Assembly: GCA_019339365.1 (NCBI GenBank)
Contig: CP079860.1
Coordinates: 1,240,001 to 1,304,000, forward strand
DNA length: 64,000 nt
Direction: 5' to 3'
DNA from: Vibrio neptunius
GTDB lineage: Bacteria; Pseudomonadota; Gammaproteobacteria; Enterobacterales; Vibrionaceae
The notes beneath the pieces were generated by a model, which saw only the letters and a program-made list of their open reading frames with translations, made no database searches and had not been told where the DNA came from. The number at the start of each line of letters is the position of its first letter. The stretch's first letter is position 1. The translations under genes and the position numbers were made by a program. This document shows positions 36,713 to 46,501 of this stretch, piece after piece.

Positions 36713-37073
36713 ACAGTTTCACTCTTGTGAAGAGAATTTATCATCTGCAATAAAACTACATGCATATCAGTTGAATGAACTGTACCAAGCTAGTTAGAGA
36801 ACGCCACCTTGCAAAAGTAAGGTACAAGCCGCGAGTTAGGCTGAGGAATAAACTAAATGGGTAGCGTTAGTATCTAAAATGGTGGGTGATAAGGCGGTTT
36901 GGTTAGTGAAATGCACTGATATTGTCTTTGGCTGACAATATGGCTTTTGCGGTGCAGTTTACATTGTTTGATATCGAATACTCAGATTATCAGATGCTTT
37001 TTTGGGTCGATGTCGTGTTTTTATGCCCAAGCTTTATAATGGCATTGCAGTACGGAAAAACAGCCTCCGGCCA
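36713..37073. other. Intergenic region upstream of vgrG and downstream of MocR-type gene
   Basis: 361 bp without a supported gene. It contains the promoter of the vgrG operon. I see no strong hairpin; the plus-strand ORF at 37002 is only a shadow of the regulator gene. Confidence 0.55.
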
Positions 37074-38465
37074 TTAGCCAGAATATTTAATCAAAAGTTC
37101 TATAATAGTATCCAGTTCTTGTTTCGCACGCCCTTCAAGTGGGTACCCGATATTGATTCTCACACAATCGGAGTAGAGGTCGAGGGTGGTAAAGAGATGC
37201 CCGAGGCGGATATCAATGTTATGAGTATCGATTTCGCTCTGTAGCTGTTGACTGCTCAGCCCCGGAGCTTGTATCCACAGCACCATCCCGCCTTTTGGGT
37301 TGCTGATCTTTATGTGATCTGGCAATTGAGTGGTGAGGTAGTCGAGATAGTCTTTTCTTAGCGAAAGTAGTTTTTGTTTTCTGCGTCTTAGTTGCTTGGC
37401 GTACTGGCCGGAATCAATGAAGTCAGCCACGGCCAGCTGAACCGGAGTCGAAACCCCATAGCAACTGGCGCCAAACTGACCTTGATATATAGACTGATAA
37501 CGCCCAGGCAAGCACCAGCCCAATCGATAACTCGGAGACAAACTCTTTGAAACAGACCCACACCAGAGAATGTAGCCGGCTTGATCGTAATATTTTGCGG
37601 GCAGAGGTGTATGGTCAGAGTAAGAGAGTTCTAGGTAAACATCGTCTTCTATCACAGGGATCTGGTATTGATTTGCCAGTTGTGCCAGTGTTTGTTTTTG
37701 CTTGGCCGACATGCTGATCCCCTGTGGGTTCATATGAGAAGTACAGAAGATGCCCGCTTTAATATTGCCTTGCTTACAGTGTGTTTCCAGCTGTGCTAAA
37801 TCGATCCCGTCATCTAAAGAAGGAATTTCGACAATTTTTCGCGCCATCTGGCCCAGTAAATCGATGATGCCGTTAAAGCAGGGTGAGCTGATCGCGATGG
37901 CATCACCTTGCTCGGTGCATGACTCTATCGCGGCTTTTATCGCTGACATACAACCTGCTGTGACGACAAGATCATTGGCAGAAAAATGCACGCCCACTTT
38001 AGAAAAGTGAGTCGACAGTGCCTGACGCAGCAGAGGTTCTCCCTGAACATCTGGGTAGTGATTGAGTCGATCACCCATTCGCCGCAGTGCTCGACGAAAA
38101 CTGCGTTCCAGCTCTGTCACAGCTTGTTGATCGCCAGCGGTACTGGAAACACCTAATGGGCCTCGCAGTGCAGAATGTACGGAATTGAAGTTGCGGACTG
38201 TTGATACGGTGCTGACAAACTGTTTGAGATCGGGTGTCTGATGGGAGTGCTGGCGAGGTGCGACGAAGTAACCCGCTTGAGGGCGTGACTGGATCCAGCC
38301 TTGTGATTCCAGCTCTTGATAGCAACTAACGGCGGTCGACATACTGACAGAGTGCTGCTGTGAGAGTTGACGCAAAGAGGGCATTTTGTCCCCTTCACGC
38401 AGCTTAGCGTGTTGAATATCTTCAATAAATTGATTGGCTAACTGCTTATAAATACTCATCATCAT
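37074..38465 (-). CDS. MocR-type regulator (GntR HTH fused to aminotransferase-like domain)
   Basis: 463 residues: N-terminal GntR winged helix (PSLRQLSQQHSVSMSTAV) and a fold-type I PLP aminotransferase domain with the usual SVSKSLSPSYRLGW lysine loop and NPQGISMSA. PLP binding probably controls DNA binding. It is divergent from an EamA exporter, a common MocR arrangement, and likely regulates it. Start among three successive ATGs cannot be fixed. Confidence 0.92.
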   Translation of the reverse strand: MMMSIYKQLANQFIEDIQHAKLREGDKMPSLRQLSQQHSVSMSTAVSCYQELESQGWIQSRPQAGYFVAPRQHSHQTPDLKQFVSTVSTVRNFNSVHSALRGPLGVSSTAGDQQAVTELERSFRRALRRMGDRLNHYPDVQGEPLLRQALSTHFSKVGVHFSANDLVVTAGCMSAIKAAIESCTEQGDAIAISSPCFNGIIDLLGQMARKIVEIPSLDDGIDLAQLETHCKQGNIKAGIFCTSHMNPQGISMSAKQKQTLAQLANQYQIPVIEDDVYLELSYSDHTPLPAKYYDQAGYILWCGSVSKSLSPSYRLGWCLPGRYQSIYQGQFGASCYGVSTPVQLAVADFIDSGQYAKQLRRRKQKLLSLRKDYLDYLTTQLPDHIKISNPKGGMVLWIQAPGLSSQQLQSEIDTHNIDIRLGHLFTTLDLYSDCVRINIGYPLEGRAKQELDTIIELLIKYSG

Positions 38466-38470
38466 GGCAA

Positions 38471-38505
38471 CTGTACTGGTTTTTATTTAAAAAATTGTAT
38501 CTGTA
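38471..38505. promoter_or_regulatory. Possible MocR operator: CTGTA repeats
   Basis: CTGTA occurs at 38471-38475 and 38501-38505, 30 bp apart (three helical turns), with TTGTAT just before the second. MocR proteins often bind direct repeats with long spacing in the divergent promoter. Weak but consistent. Confidence 0.35.
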
Positions 38506-38560
38506 TCCCTTTTTGCTCGCAAGCGATACTCGCATTCACAGAATGAATGGAGGGATAACA

Positions 38561-39454
38561 ATGAAAAAAAATGACCTATTACTGGCCGTATTTGTTATGG
38601 CTATTTGGGGATTTAACTTCTCAATGATCAAGATGGGGATCACCAGCGTTCACCCATTGATTGCGACAGCCGCCCGTTTCGCGCTCGCGGTGATCCCGGC
38701 GATCTTTTTTATCGCTAGACCGAATGTGGCTTGGCGCTATTTAGTTAGCTATGGATTAGTGTTTGGCGTCGGGATTTGGGGGATGGCGTCCTGGTCGATT
38801 ACTGCGGGTTTGTCTTCCGGAATGTCTTCGGTTTTGCTGTCGAGCAATGTCGTGATAGGCATGGCGGTGGGGCTTTTAGTCTTTAGAGAAAAATCGTCAT
38901 CTGGAAAATTGATGGGCGCTTTGCTGGCGATGGTCGCATTACTGGTGCTGGTGTCTGCGACCAATGGCAATATTACTGCTTCAGGCCTGATGCTGATTAT
39001 GATTGCGGCAATCAGTTGGACACTAATGGGGGTCATCGTGAAGGCTTCCAAAACCAAGCAAGCTTTTGCATTTAATGTATGGGGAATGTTGTTTGCGCCT
39101 GTCCCGCTAGTGTTGTTCGCGATGGCGTTGCACGGCGAACATATCCTTTGGCAAGCCTATGAGAATTGGGATATGAGTACGACAATTGCGGTGACTTTTC
39201 AGGCTTACCCAACCACCTTATTTGGTTACTGGGTCTGGAATCGAATGCTGATTAAGTACCCGTTAAGTACCGCAGCACCTTTGACCTTGCTTGTTCCGGT
39301 CTTTGCTTTAATCAGTGGCTATTTCATGTATGACGAAGTGCTCTCTGTGCCTCAAGTGATCGCCAGTGCCTTGTTTCTAATCGGCATCGGTTTGATTGTA
39401 AGACCTCAATCACAGGCTCGTTTAGCTGTGGGTACTTGTGCTAAGTCTTTGTGA
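38561..39454 (+). CDS. EamA-family amino-acid/metabolite exporter
   Basis: 297 residues with ten predicted helices and two EamA repeats, starting LLLAVFVMAIWGFNFSMIKMG. Start ATG 38561 follows GGAGGGATAAC; the frame opens earlier without that site. Substrate is likely an amino acid or related compound, given the divergent MocR-type regulator. Confidence 0.9.
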   Translation: MKKNDLLLAVFVMAIWGFNFSMIKMGITSVHPLIATAARFALAVIPAIFFIARPNVAWRYLVSYGLVFGVGIWGMASWSITAGLSSGMSSVLLSSNVVIGMAVGLLVFREKSSSGKLMGALLAMVALLVLVSATNGNITASGLMLIMIAAISWTLMGVIVKASKTKQAFAFNVWGMLFAPVPLVLFAMALHGEHILWQAYENWDMSTTIAVTFQAYPTTLFGYWVWNRMLIKYPLSTAAPLTLLVPVFALISGYFMYDEVLSVPQVIASALFLIGIGLIVRPQSQARLAVGTCAKSL

Positions 39455-39643
39455 AGGCGGATTTTTTATGAATAAATAGGCTGTTTTTCTCTTTCGGCTG
39501 TTGCCGGCAGGACAGATTAACAGTCTACTTCTGTTGAGGCCTGTGTTAGCATTTACGTGATGAATCTCACAAATAAATGACAAAATTGTGAGAGCGATAC
39601 ATGCTGTTTGCTCGCATTCAGCCTCAATATAAGTGAATTTTAC

Positions 39644-41238
39644 ATGTCTAATATGACTCAGGCAGTCAACCGAGCACAAACCTGTCTCCTTGATTGCACT
39701 GACCGTCCGGCTACTTCCCCCTCACTCAACTTTGTTCAAAAACTTCAACTTAACAACCCGGTTTTCTGGTTGAGTGGAAGTTTTCTGATTGGTTTCGTGA
39801 TGCTGGCAATCCTTGATACACCTTTGCTGACAAAGTGGGTAAACGGTGGCTTTTCTTACGCGATTGAGTACTTTGGTGCTTATTGGCAGGTGCTGTTGTT
39901 ACTTAATTTTGTGATTGGCCTTTATCTGGCGATATCGCGCACCGGGTGTGTACGTTTAGGTGGCTTATCGACACCGGATCTCGATTGTTTTAAATGGCTA
40001 TCTATTATCTTATGTACTCTGCTCGCGGGTGGCGGTGTATTTTGGGCGGCTGCTGAGCCGATTGCACATTTTGTAACGGCCCCTCCTTTCTTCGGTCAAG
40101 CGTCGCCTAAATCCGCTGCACTCAATGCTTTATCACAATCGTTTATGCACTGGGGATTTTTAGCTTGGGCCATACTGGGCTGTTTATCATCCGTGGTGTT
40201 AATGCACCTCCACTATGACAAAGGTTTACCTCTGAAGCCGCGTACACTGGTTTATCCGATTTTTGGCGATAAGGCGATTCACGGTTGGATCGGTGATTTG
40301 GTCGACGCGTGCTGCATCATTGCTGTCGCTGCGGGCACAGTCGGGCCGATCGGGTTTTTAGGTCTGCAAATTAGCTATGCGTTGAATGCGCTGTTTGCCA
40401 TTCCCGATACGTTTGTGACACAAACAATGGTCGTCTTGTTAGCGATGGTTACCTATACGCTATCTGCATTGAGTGGTGTCAGTAAGGGTATCCAACTCAT
40501 CAGTCGGTACAACATTATCCTGTCAGCAGCTCTAATTGGTTTTATTCTGGTGTTTGGCCCTACCAACTTTATTGTCGACGGCTACCTTCAAGGCGTAGGT
40601 CGCTTGGTGGATAACTTCGTTCCTATGGCATTATATCGTGGTGATGCAGGGTGGCTGAGCTGGTGGACCGTGTTCTTTTGGGGATGGTTTATTGGCTACG
40701 GCCCGATGATGGCGATTTTTATCGCGAGAATTTCCCGAGGAAGAACCATTCGACAGTTGATTCTATCTATCAGTATCGCAGCGCCTTTGATTACTTGTTT
40801 TTGGTTTAGCATTGTGGGGGGCAGTGGGTTAGCTTTTGAACTCAGTCATCCAGGTTCTATCTCTGCAGCTTTTGAAGGGTTCAATTTGCCCGCTGTTCTT
40901 CTTGCGATTACTAGTCAGCTGCCTTATCCAACTGTTATTGCTGTGCTCTTTCTGATCCTGACAACGACTTTTATTGTCACTACGGGCGACTCAATGACTT
41001 ATACGATTAGCTCAGTGATAAGCGGAGAAGAAAACCCCAATAAAGTGATGCGCAGTTTTTGGGGGTAATGATGAGTATGGTTGCTATTGCTCTTATCGCA
41101 TTGGGTGATGGTGGTATTTCCTCATTGCAGTCGTTTATTGTGATTACTGCGGTACCAGTATCATTCGTTCTGCTACCCGCTTTGTGGCAGGGACCAAAAG
41201 TGGCGCATAAAATGGCGGTAGAACAAGGTTTGGCATAA
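39644..41238 (+). pseudogene. BCCT-family betaine/choline/carnitine-type transporter (1-base deletion near the C-terminus)
   Basis: About 530 residues with 12 helices. The BCCT core is FFWGWFIGYGPMMAIFIARI and SRGRTIRQLI, and conserved ...GGSGLAFEL. As given it stops at 41068 after RSFWG. The G run at 41061-41065 has five; six restores FWGVMMSMVAIALIALGDGG and the last two helices to 41238. It imports a quaternary ammonium compound or similar osmolyte with Na+ or H+. Start ATG 39644 is preferred over the upstream ATG. Terminator follows. Confidence 0.87.
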
Positions 41239-41258
41239 TTTAAAATGCCAGATAAGAG

Positions 41259-41287
41259 ACCGAGCCAGTTCACAGGCTCGGTTTTTT
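41259..41287 (+). terminator. Intrinsic terminator after BCCT gene
   Basis: Stem ACCGAGCC / GGCTCGGT, loop of 8, then TTTTTT. Confidence 0.92.
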
Positions 41288-41792
41288 ATTGCTCGCATTA
41301 AGTAGGTCGATCCGGTCGTTATCGATGGCGGTATGTTGTGTAACATTTGACTGACGGATTGGAGCATTGATGCCAACCGTAAAAAGTCAGCAAAAAATCT
41401 AAGCAGCTCTTTTCCATGGTATTTGTATGGTTATTATTGGCTCTAATCACATTGCAATTGCATATTGCGATTTGTTTTGCAATATGCAACTTACAATATG
41501 CACTTAATGGATATTATCCTATGTTTTCGCTTAAATCTTATCGCGGTTAGCGCTTTCTCACTTGGCATGTAAATTGTAAATCACTTGTTAATATTGAGTT
41601 GCCTGTTGGGTGGTGGGGTTTTTAAGCAGAGCCTCTTGAGAGCAAGTCTTCATAACAAATGCTTTTGATAATAATCTGTTAACGAGTCTTTACCTGTTGT
41701 CTTGATGGAGCAAAATCAGTTCAGAATACTCGATGTCCGCGGCATAAAAATGAATACGCCGGCTCAGGACACAACCGTGATGGGAGCCATAA
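41288..41792. other. Intergenic region upstream of the BLUF gene
   Basis: 505 bp, AT-rich and without a supported gene. It holds an inverted repeat (41460-41487, see next) and a GGAGCCATAA ribosome-site context for the BLUF gene. No other gene seen. Confidence 0.55.
41460..41487. promoter_or_regulatory. Inverted repeat GCATATTGC-N10-GCAATATGC
   Basis: Perfect 9-bp arms (41460-41468 and 41479-41487), with a third partial copy ACAATATGCAC just downstream (about 41493). It looks like a protein-binding site rather than a terminator and may control the BLUF-MCP operon about 300 bp downstream. Confidence 0.5.
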
Positions 41793-42218
41793 ATGGAAAT
41801 GATTGAACTCGTGTATGTCAGTAAAGCGGTTCAACGGCTTGAGCAAGAGCAATTGGAACAGATTCTGTCCAAGGCACGTAAAAATAACACCAACAACGAC
41901 ATTACCGGCCTTCTGTTGTACGACGGCTACGGGACCTTTATTCAAGTATTAGAGGGGCCAGAAGACAGCGTTGAGTCCTTGTTTCTCAAGATAAAGACAG
42001 ACACTCGACATACCAATATCAACCGTATTGGTTTTCATCATATACGTACTCGCAGTTTCCCTGATTGGAAAATGGGTTTTAAAGTGCTTGATCAGCACCT
42101 TGATTCATCATTTGCTGGCTTTAGTGACTTTCTGGAGCACAAAGAAGACCCTAAATATTTAGTGGAACACAAAAGCTTTGCCATGCGAATGATCAAGCAT
42201 TTCGTTAACAAGGATTGA
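41793..42218 (+). CDS. BLUF-domain blue-light sensor
   Basis: 141-residue protein consisting of a BLUF (FAD) domain plus a short helical tail. Key residues: Tyr8 (LVYVS), Asn32 ([14 protein letters not shown]) and Gln51 (FIQVLEG), the Tyr/Asn/Gln set that undergoes the blue-light-driven hydrogen-bond switch; DWKMGF near residue 91 carries the semi-conserved Trp and Met. It has no output domain, so a partner is needed; the next gene, 13 bp away, is a chemoreceptor. Start follows GGGAGCC. Confidence 0.93.
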   Translation: MEMIELVYVSKAVQRLEQEQLEQILSKARKNNTNNDITGLLLYDGYGTFIQVLEGPEDSVESLFLKIKTDTRHTNINRIGFHHIRTRSFPDWKMGFKVLDQHLDSSFAGFSDFLEHKEDPKYLVEHKSFAMRMIKHFVNKD

Positions 42219-42231
42219 AGGGAGAACAGGC

Positions 42232-43923
42232 ATGTTATCAAGACTCACCATTGCCCAAAAAGTGTATTTGCTTGGATTTACCCAGTTGCTCACCATGGTG
42301 ATTATGGGTGTGTTTGCCCTGTCCCAAATGAACAAAATCGGTCACGAGTTGAGCGATATTGCGGAAAAGGATATCCCGCTCACTAAGATGCTGACATCGG
42401 TCACAGAGCATCAGTTGCATCAAGCGATTCTATTTGAGAGAGCGCTCATCAAAGCGATCCGTGTTGAGCAAGGTTTATCCCAGATGAATGTATTCGAACA
42501 AGCCAAGCAAGATGTCCATGATCTGACAGTAAAAACCGCGAAAGAGATTGTTGAAGTTGAACGGTTTATGGAGCAAGCGATGCCATTGCTGTATTCATTG
42601 GAGGCGAAAGAAAAATTTAAGCGGCTCTTAGGTAAGATGAAATCTGTCGAAAAATCTTACAGTAACCTCGTTGGTGAAGTCGACAAAACAATGGACTATG
42701 GCAGCAGTGGTAACATTGAGGAGATGCTCAAGTTCTCAAAGAAAGTGGAAGCTCACGAAGATGAAATTGATCAAGCGTTAATTGCGATTCTCGATGAAGT
42801 ACAAAGCTTTACCCTTGCCAGTGCTTTACAAGCGGAAGCCGATGAGAAACATGCGATAAAGTGGATGACGGTCATCGCGTTAGTGTCGATTTCGTTAGGC
42901 ATCATTATGCCTTTAATAGTCACACGTGCTATCCGAACGCCAATAATGAATCTCACCGACAGGCTTAAGCAGGTGGCGGAAGGTGATGGTGACTTGACCA
43001 TTCGATTGGATGATTCTTCCCGTGATGAAACGGGGACTGTGGCGAACGCGTTTAATACTTTCTTGGGCGTGTTGATGGGGACCATTACTCAAATCAATGC
43101 CAAAGCAGAAGAACTCGGGAAGTCGTCAGAAGTTGCGGTTTCAGCCATGCAACGTACCTTAGAAAATGTGGAAAAGCAGCGTTGTGATATCGAGCAGGTG
43201 GCCACCGCGATTAACCAAATGAACGCGACGACTCAGGAAGTGGCGAACAGCACAGCCAACGCGTCTTCGGTGACTGATGCAGTCAGAAAGCACGTGATGG
43301 AGGGCCAGAAAGAAGCGCTCGCGACTCAAGAAGTTATCCAAGAGCTAGCCAATGAGGTTACCACGTCATCTGGGGTGATTGAAAACCTCGTGTCTGAAAC
43401 CAATAATATCGGGCAAGTATTGGAATCTATCCAAGGTATCGCCGAGCAGACTAACTTGCTGGCGCTGAATGCGGCTATCGAAGCAGCGCGCGCTGGGGAA
43501 ACAGGGCGTGGTTTCGCGGTGGTTGCAGATGAGGTTCGTTCACTCGCTCAGCGCACTCAGGAAGCGACAGTGGATATTCAAAAACTGGTCGACACACTGC
43601 AGTCGGAAGCGAAAAATGCGGTGTCGAGTATGAAGAAAGGCACAGATACTGCCAAACTCTGTTTGGAGAAGAGTTCGGAGTCTGCCAACACCTTCTCTAT
43701 GGCTGCTGAGTCGGTCAATGAGATAGCGGGTTTAAACTTGCAAATTGCGGCCGCCGCAGAGCAGCAGTCCACTGTGGCTCAAGATCTGGATAATAACCTG
43801 ACCAATATTAAGAGCTTGGCAGAAGAAACCGCCGAAGAAACCAAGAGCACAGCGGTAGCCAGTGAAACGATCGCCAAAAACGTGATCGACCTACATAAAA
43901 ATCTCAACAAGTTTCAAGTGTAA
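42232..43923 (+). CDS. Methyl-accepting chemotaxis protein
   Basis: 563 residues: first transmembrane helix (~10-30), a helical periplasmic sensor (~35-200), second helix (~206-230), HAMP (~230-285) and a signalling domain whose hairpin tip reads [19 protein letters not shown]. No Cys-based or CheR-tethering pentapeptide at the end. The start follows GAAGGGAGA. It forms an operon with the BLUF gene, implying a light input to chemotaxis (inferred). Confidence 0.93.
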   Translation: MLSRLTIAQKVYLLGFTQLLTMVIMGVFALSQMNKIGHELSDIAEKDIPLTKMLTSVTEHQLHQAILFERALIKAIRVEQGLSQMNVFEQAKQDVHDLTVKTAKEIVEVERFMEQAMPLLYSLEAKEKFKRLLGKMKSVEKSYSNLVGEVDKTMDYGSSGNIEEMLKFSKKVEAHEDEIDQALIAILDEVQSFTLASALQAEADEKHAIKWMTVIALVSISLGIIMPLIVTRAIRTPIMNLTDRLKQVAEGDGDLTIRLDDSSRDETGTVANAFNTFLGVLMGTITQINAKAEELGKSSEVAVSAMQRTLENVEKQRCDIEQVATAINQMNATTQEVANSTANASSVTDAVRKHVMEGQKEALATQEVIQELANEVTTSSGVIENLVSETNNIGQVLESIQGIAEQTNLLALNAAIEAARAGETGRGFAVVADEVRSLAQRTQEATVDIQKLVDTLQSEAKNAVSSMKKGTDTAKLCLEKSSESANTFSMAAESVNEIAGLNLQIAAAAEQQSTVAQDLDNNLTNIKSLAEETAEETKSTAVASETIAKNVIDLHKNLNKFQV

Positions 43924-43944
43924 GTACTGTTTAGAGCTACGGAC

Positions 43945-43974
43945 AAGGCCAGACTGATACTCTGGCCTTTTCCG
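43945..43974. terminator. Bidirectional intrinsic terminator
   Basis: Stem AAGGCCAGA / TCTGGCCTT with outer ACGGA/TCCGT, loop CTGATAC, and T-rich sequence beyond. Between the convergent MCP and msrA genes. Confidence 0.88.
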
Positions 43975-44451
43975 TTATTTGTGCTTGTATTTATGCAGTA
44001 GGTCTAAAGGGATATGGCAATAATCGTGTGGATTACGAGTCAAACGATCTTGATGCTCATCATCACTTGTTACGTAATTGGTAAGTGGCAGAATTTCGAC
44101 CACAATCCGATCACGGTCTGTGCGAGCATCAATGAATGCTTTGGCATTACTTAAATGTTGTGGATTTTGGCTGTAAACCCCAGTGCGATATTTTTTACCG
44201 ACATCTTCGCCCTGTTTGTTGAGGCTATGAGGGTCGATTATTTCAAAGAAATAGCCCATCAGCTCCTCAATGGACACTTTTTCTGGATTAAACTGAGTGC
44301 GAACACATTCCGCGTAACCGTCGTACTCTCCTTTGGTATCTTGATTGGTGCCGTTAGCTCTGCCAGCTTCGGTCATTGAGACCCCGGGCAGATGCTTCAT
44401 AAACTCTTGCACACCCCATAGGCAGCCACCGGCAAAATAGATTTCTTCCAT
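43975..44451 (-). CDS. msrA: Peptide methionine (S)-S-oxide reductase
   Basis: 158 residues; start at 44451 (MEEIYFAGGC) preceded by AGAGATC. Catalytic Cys10 lies in GGCLWG, where the usual Phe is Leu. Other family features: TEAGRANGT, a Tyr-rich YDGYAECVRTQFNP and PHDYCHIPL near the C-terminus. Reduces Met-S-oxide in proteins using thioredoxin. The frame opens upstream, but that part has no family similarity. Confidence 0.9.
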   Translation of the reverse strand: MEEIYFAGGCLWGVQEFMKHLPGVSMTEAGRANGTNQDTKGEYDGYAECVRTQFNPEKVSIEELMGYFFEIIDPHSLNKQGEDVGKKYRTGVYSQNPQHLSNAKAFIDARTDRDRIVVEILPLTNYVTSDDEHQDRLTRNPHDYCHIPLDLLHKYKHK

Positions 44452-44602
44452 TACGTGATCTCTTGAGATTAACTGCCACTTATTAGAGCAAAACAGCGCC
44501 AATAGCTCTATGTCTTTTTACTTTTTATCGCTCTCGCCTGAGCATCGATTTAACGGTTTGAACATTTTTCTGCATACCTGTCTTTTAAATTTTAAAAACC
44601 AT

Positions 44603-44714
44603 AGCCTTAGAGCGCTAATTTGGTGCCTTAAATTGGCGATTTTGGGGTGTTTTAAGTTGTTGATATTGAAGGGTTTGTTTTTGTGGAAAAACAAAGGCTT
44701 AGAGTGCTAGTCTT
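44603..44714. repeat. Pair of similar direct repeats upstream of qnr
   Basis: AGCCTTAGAGCGCTAATTT (44603-44621) resembles AGGCTTAGAGTGCTAGTCTT (44695-44714). The block between is GT-rich. A small open frame covers it but I see no protein family. Possibly a remnant of a repeat element or an unseen RNA. Confidence 0.4.
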
Positions 44715-44734
44715 GCGGCAACTAAGGAGAACAC

Positions 44735-45389
44735 ATGTCTATAAAGAATCAGATTTATCATCAGCAGGACTTTTCGCACCAAGACTTACAGCAGCATGTG
44801 TACGAGGGTTGTCAGTTTATCAATTGCTGCTTTGACCGTTCAGACTTGCGTGATGCTAAGTTTATCAATTGTAAGTTCATTGAAGCACAAGCACTGGAAG
44901 GATGCAGCTTTCAATATGCTAACCTCAAGGATGCCAGCTTTGAAAACTGTATGTTAGCCATGAACCAGTTCGTCGGGGCGGAGTGTTTTGGGATTGAGTT
45001 TAGGCAGTGCGATTTAAAAGGGGCGAACTTTCAACGGGCTAATTTTGTTAATCGCATCAGTCACTCGGCCTACTTTTGTTCAGCCTACATTACCGGCTGT
45101 AACCTGACTTACGCTAATTTTGAGCGTACCTTGTTAGAAAAGTGCGAGTTATTTGAAAACCGTTGGAAGGGAGCCAATCTTTTCGGCGCGAGTATGCAGG
45201 GGGCAGATTTGTCGCGCGGTGAGTTCAGTAAGGAGCAGTGGGGCACATTCAACCTAGAGAACGCAGACCTAACTCATGTTGATTCTAGAGGGTCTAGACA
45301 TGCGCCGTGTCTCCCTCCATGGTGTGAAGATCTGTGACTGGCAGCAAGAACAACTCCTGTCGCCGTTTGGTTTGATAGTCCTTGGTTAA
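44735..45389 (+). pseudogene. qnr: Qnr-type pentapeptide-repeat protein (1-base insertion near the end)
   Basis: The A(D/N)LXX-type repeats run through the chain (DLRDAKF, ANLKDASF, DLKGANFQRANF, ANLFGASMQGADLS) with the Qnr features LENADLTH and, in the other frame, LEGLDMRRVSLHGVKICDW ending in a C-terminal helix. A TT at 45283-45284 should be one T; the corrected protein is 217 residues, as in Qnr. It binds gyrase and topoisomerase IV as a DNA mimic, protecting from quinolones. Chromosomal Qnr genes are usual in Vibrionaceae. Clean ribosome site AAGGAG. Confidence 0.9.
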
Positions 45390-45399
45390 AATGGCGACT

Positions 45400-45492
45400 T
45401 TAAAACAGTACCCAACGAATTGACAATGAAATAACGGCGAGTGAAAAGACACTCGCCAACCAGATTAAGACAAACCATCCTAACTGCTTCAT
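45400..45492 (-). CDS. DUF2474 small membrane peptide of the bd oxidase (CydX-like)
   Basis: A 30-residue peptide, MKQLGWFVLIWLASVFSLA followed by a basic end (IRWVLF). One helix with the WF..IW..S motif of DUF2474 proteins that follow cioB genes. Its ATG overlaps the end of the corrected cydB gene (TGATG). Likely stabilises the oxidase. Confidence 0.85.
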   Translation of the reverse strand: MKQLGWFVLIWLASVFSLAVISLSIRWVLF

Positions 45493-46491
45493 CAGTGATA
45501 CCCCTCACCGTGTTTGAGCTTTCCTCTGAATACCCAGTAAGAATAAGCGCTGTAGGCGATGATCATGGGCAGCAAAATAGCGGCTCCAACCAGTAAGAAT
45601 GCTAAGCTGGAATCTGGCCCTGCGACCTCTTGATACGTGAGGGCAAAAGGAACCAAGTAGGGATAGGTGCTGACACCAAAACCGAGGGCTGAGATAACAA
45701 ATAGCCCAATACCGCAAAGGTAAGCCTTGAGGGCTTTGTGTTGCAACAAAGCGGAAAAAAAGTGCCCAGATACACATCGCAGCAGTGATTGGAATGACGA
45801 GGAAAAGTAAGGTGTTAGGGAAGCTGAACCAACGTTCAAATACTAATCCATTGCTCAGCGGCAACCATAGGCTGACGATGGTGATGCAGCAAACTAATGC
45901 CAGCCCCCATCGTCTCGCGACCGTGTAGTAACGGCTAATAAGGTCATCGGGTAATTTCATGATCAACCAGCAAGCGCCTAAAAGTACATATGCACACACC
46001 AAAGCCACGGCACAGAAGAGGCTGAAGGGGCTTAACCAGTCAAACCAACCGCCCGCATAGGCACGTCCTTCGACATCGATCCCTTGGAGAAGGGCACCGA
46101 GCATAATGCCTTGCATCGCTGTTGCCAGTAGTGAGCCCAAAAAGAACGCGCCGTCCCATAGGAACTTGCCCCGTTTGGTTCTGAAGCGGTACTCAAACGA
46201 AACCCCTCGGAGTATCAGGCCCAACAGCATGAGGATCAGCGGGGCATAAAGTGCTGGCATGACGACGGCATAAGCCAGCGGGAACACTGCGAATAATCCG
46301 CCACCACCTAACACCAGCCATGTCTCGTTGCCATCCCAGACAGGGGCAATGCTGTTCATCATGAGATCGCGTTCGTTTTCACTGTGAGCGCTGGGGTAGA
46401 GAATACCAATTCCGAGATCAAACCCATCCAAAATGACATAGATGAGGACAGCTAACCCGATTAATCCGTACCATATTAGTGCGTAATCCAT
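45492..46491 (-). pseudogene. cydB: Cytochrome bd-type ubiquinol oxidase subunit II, CydB/CioB (1-base insertion)
   Basis: Inner-membrane subunit of about 333 residues. N-terminal frame: IWYGLIGLAVLIYVILDGFD and GVSFEYRFR. At an A run 45755-45761 (seven, six expected) the frame breaks; the correct continuation is WALFSALLQHKALKAYLCG, ending KLKHGEGYH with stop overlapping the next start. As given the main frame continues with unrelated residues to 45505. Co-transcribed with cydA (10 bp gap). Likely a sequence error. Confidence 0.9.
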
Positions 46492-46501
46492 AGCGCCTTC
46501 C

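Noticed and set aside
37002..37244. Plus-strand ORF of 80 residues before the MocR gene end
   Set aside because: Mostly antisense to the regulator and without family features.
44510..44710. 66-residue ORF upstream of qnr
   Set aside because: Hydrophobic and Cys/Leu-rich translation of an AT-rich region, no family and no ribosome site; treated as part of the repeat region.
44603..44714. Integron attC site
   Set aside because: No typical R'' and R' core sites, and no cassette array around it.
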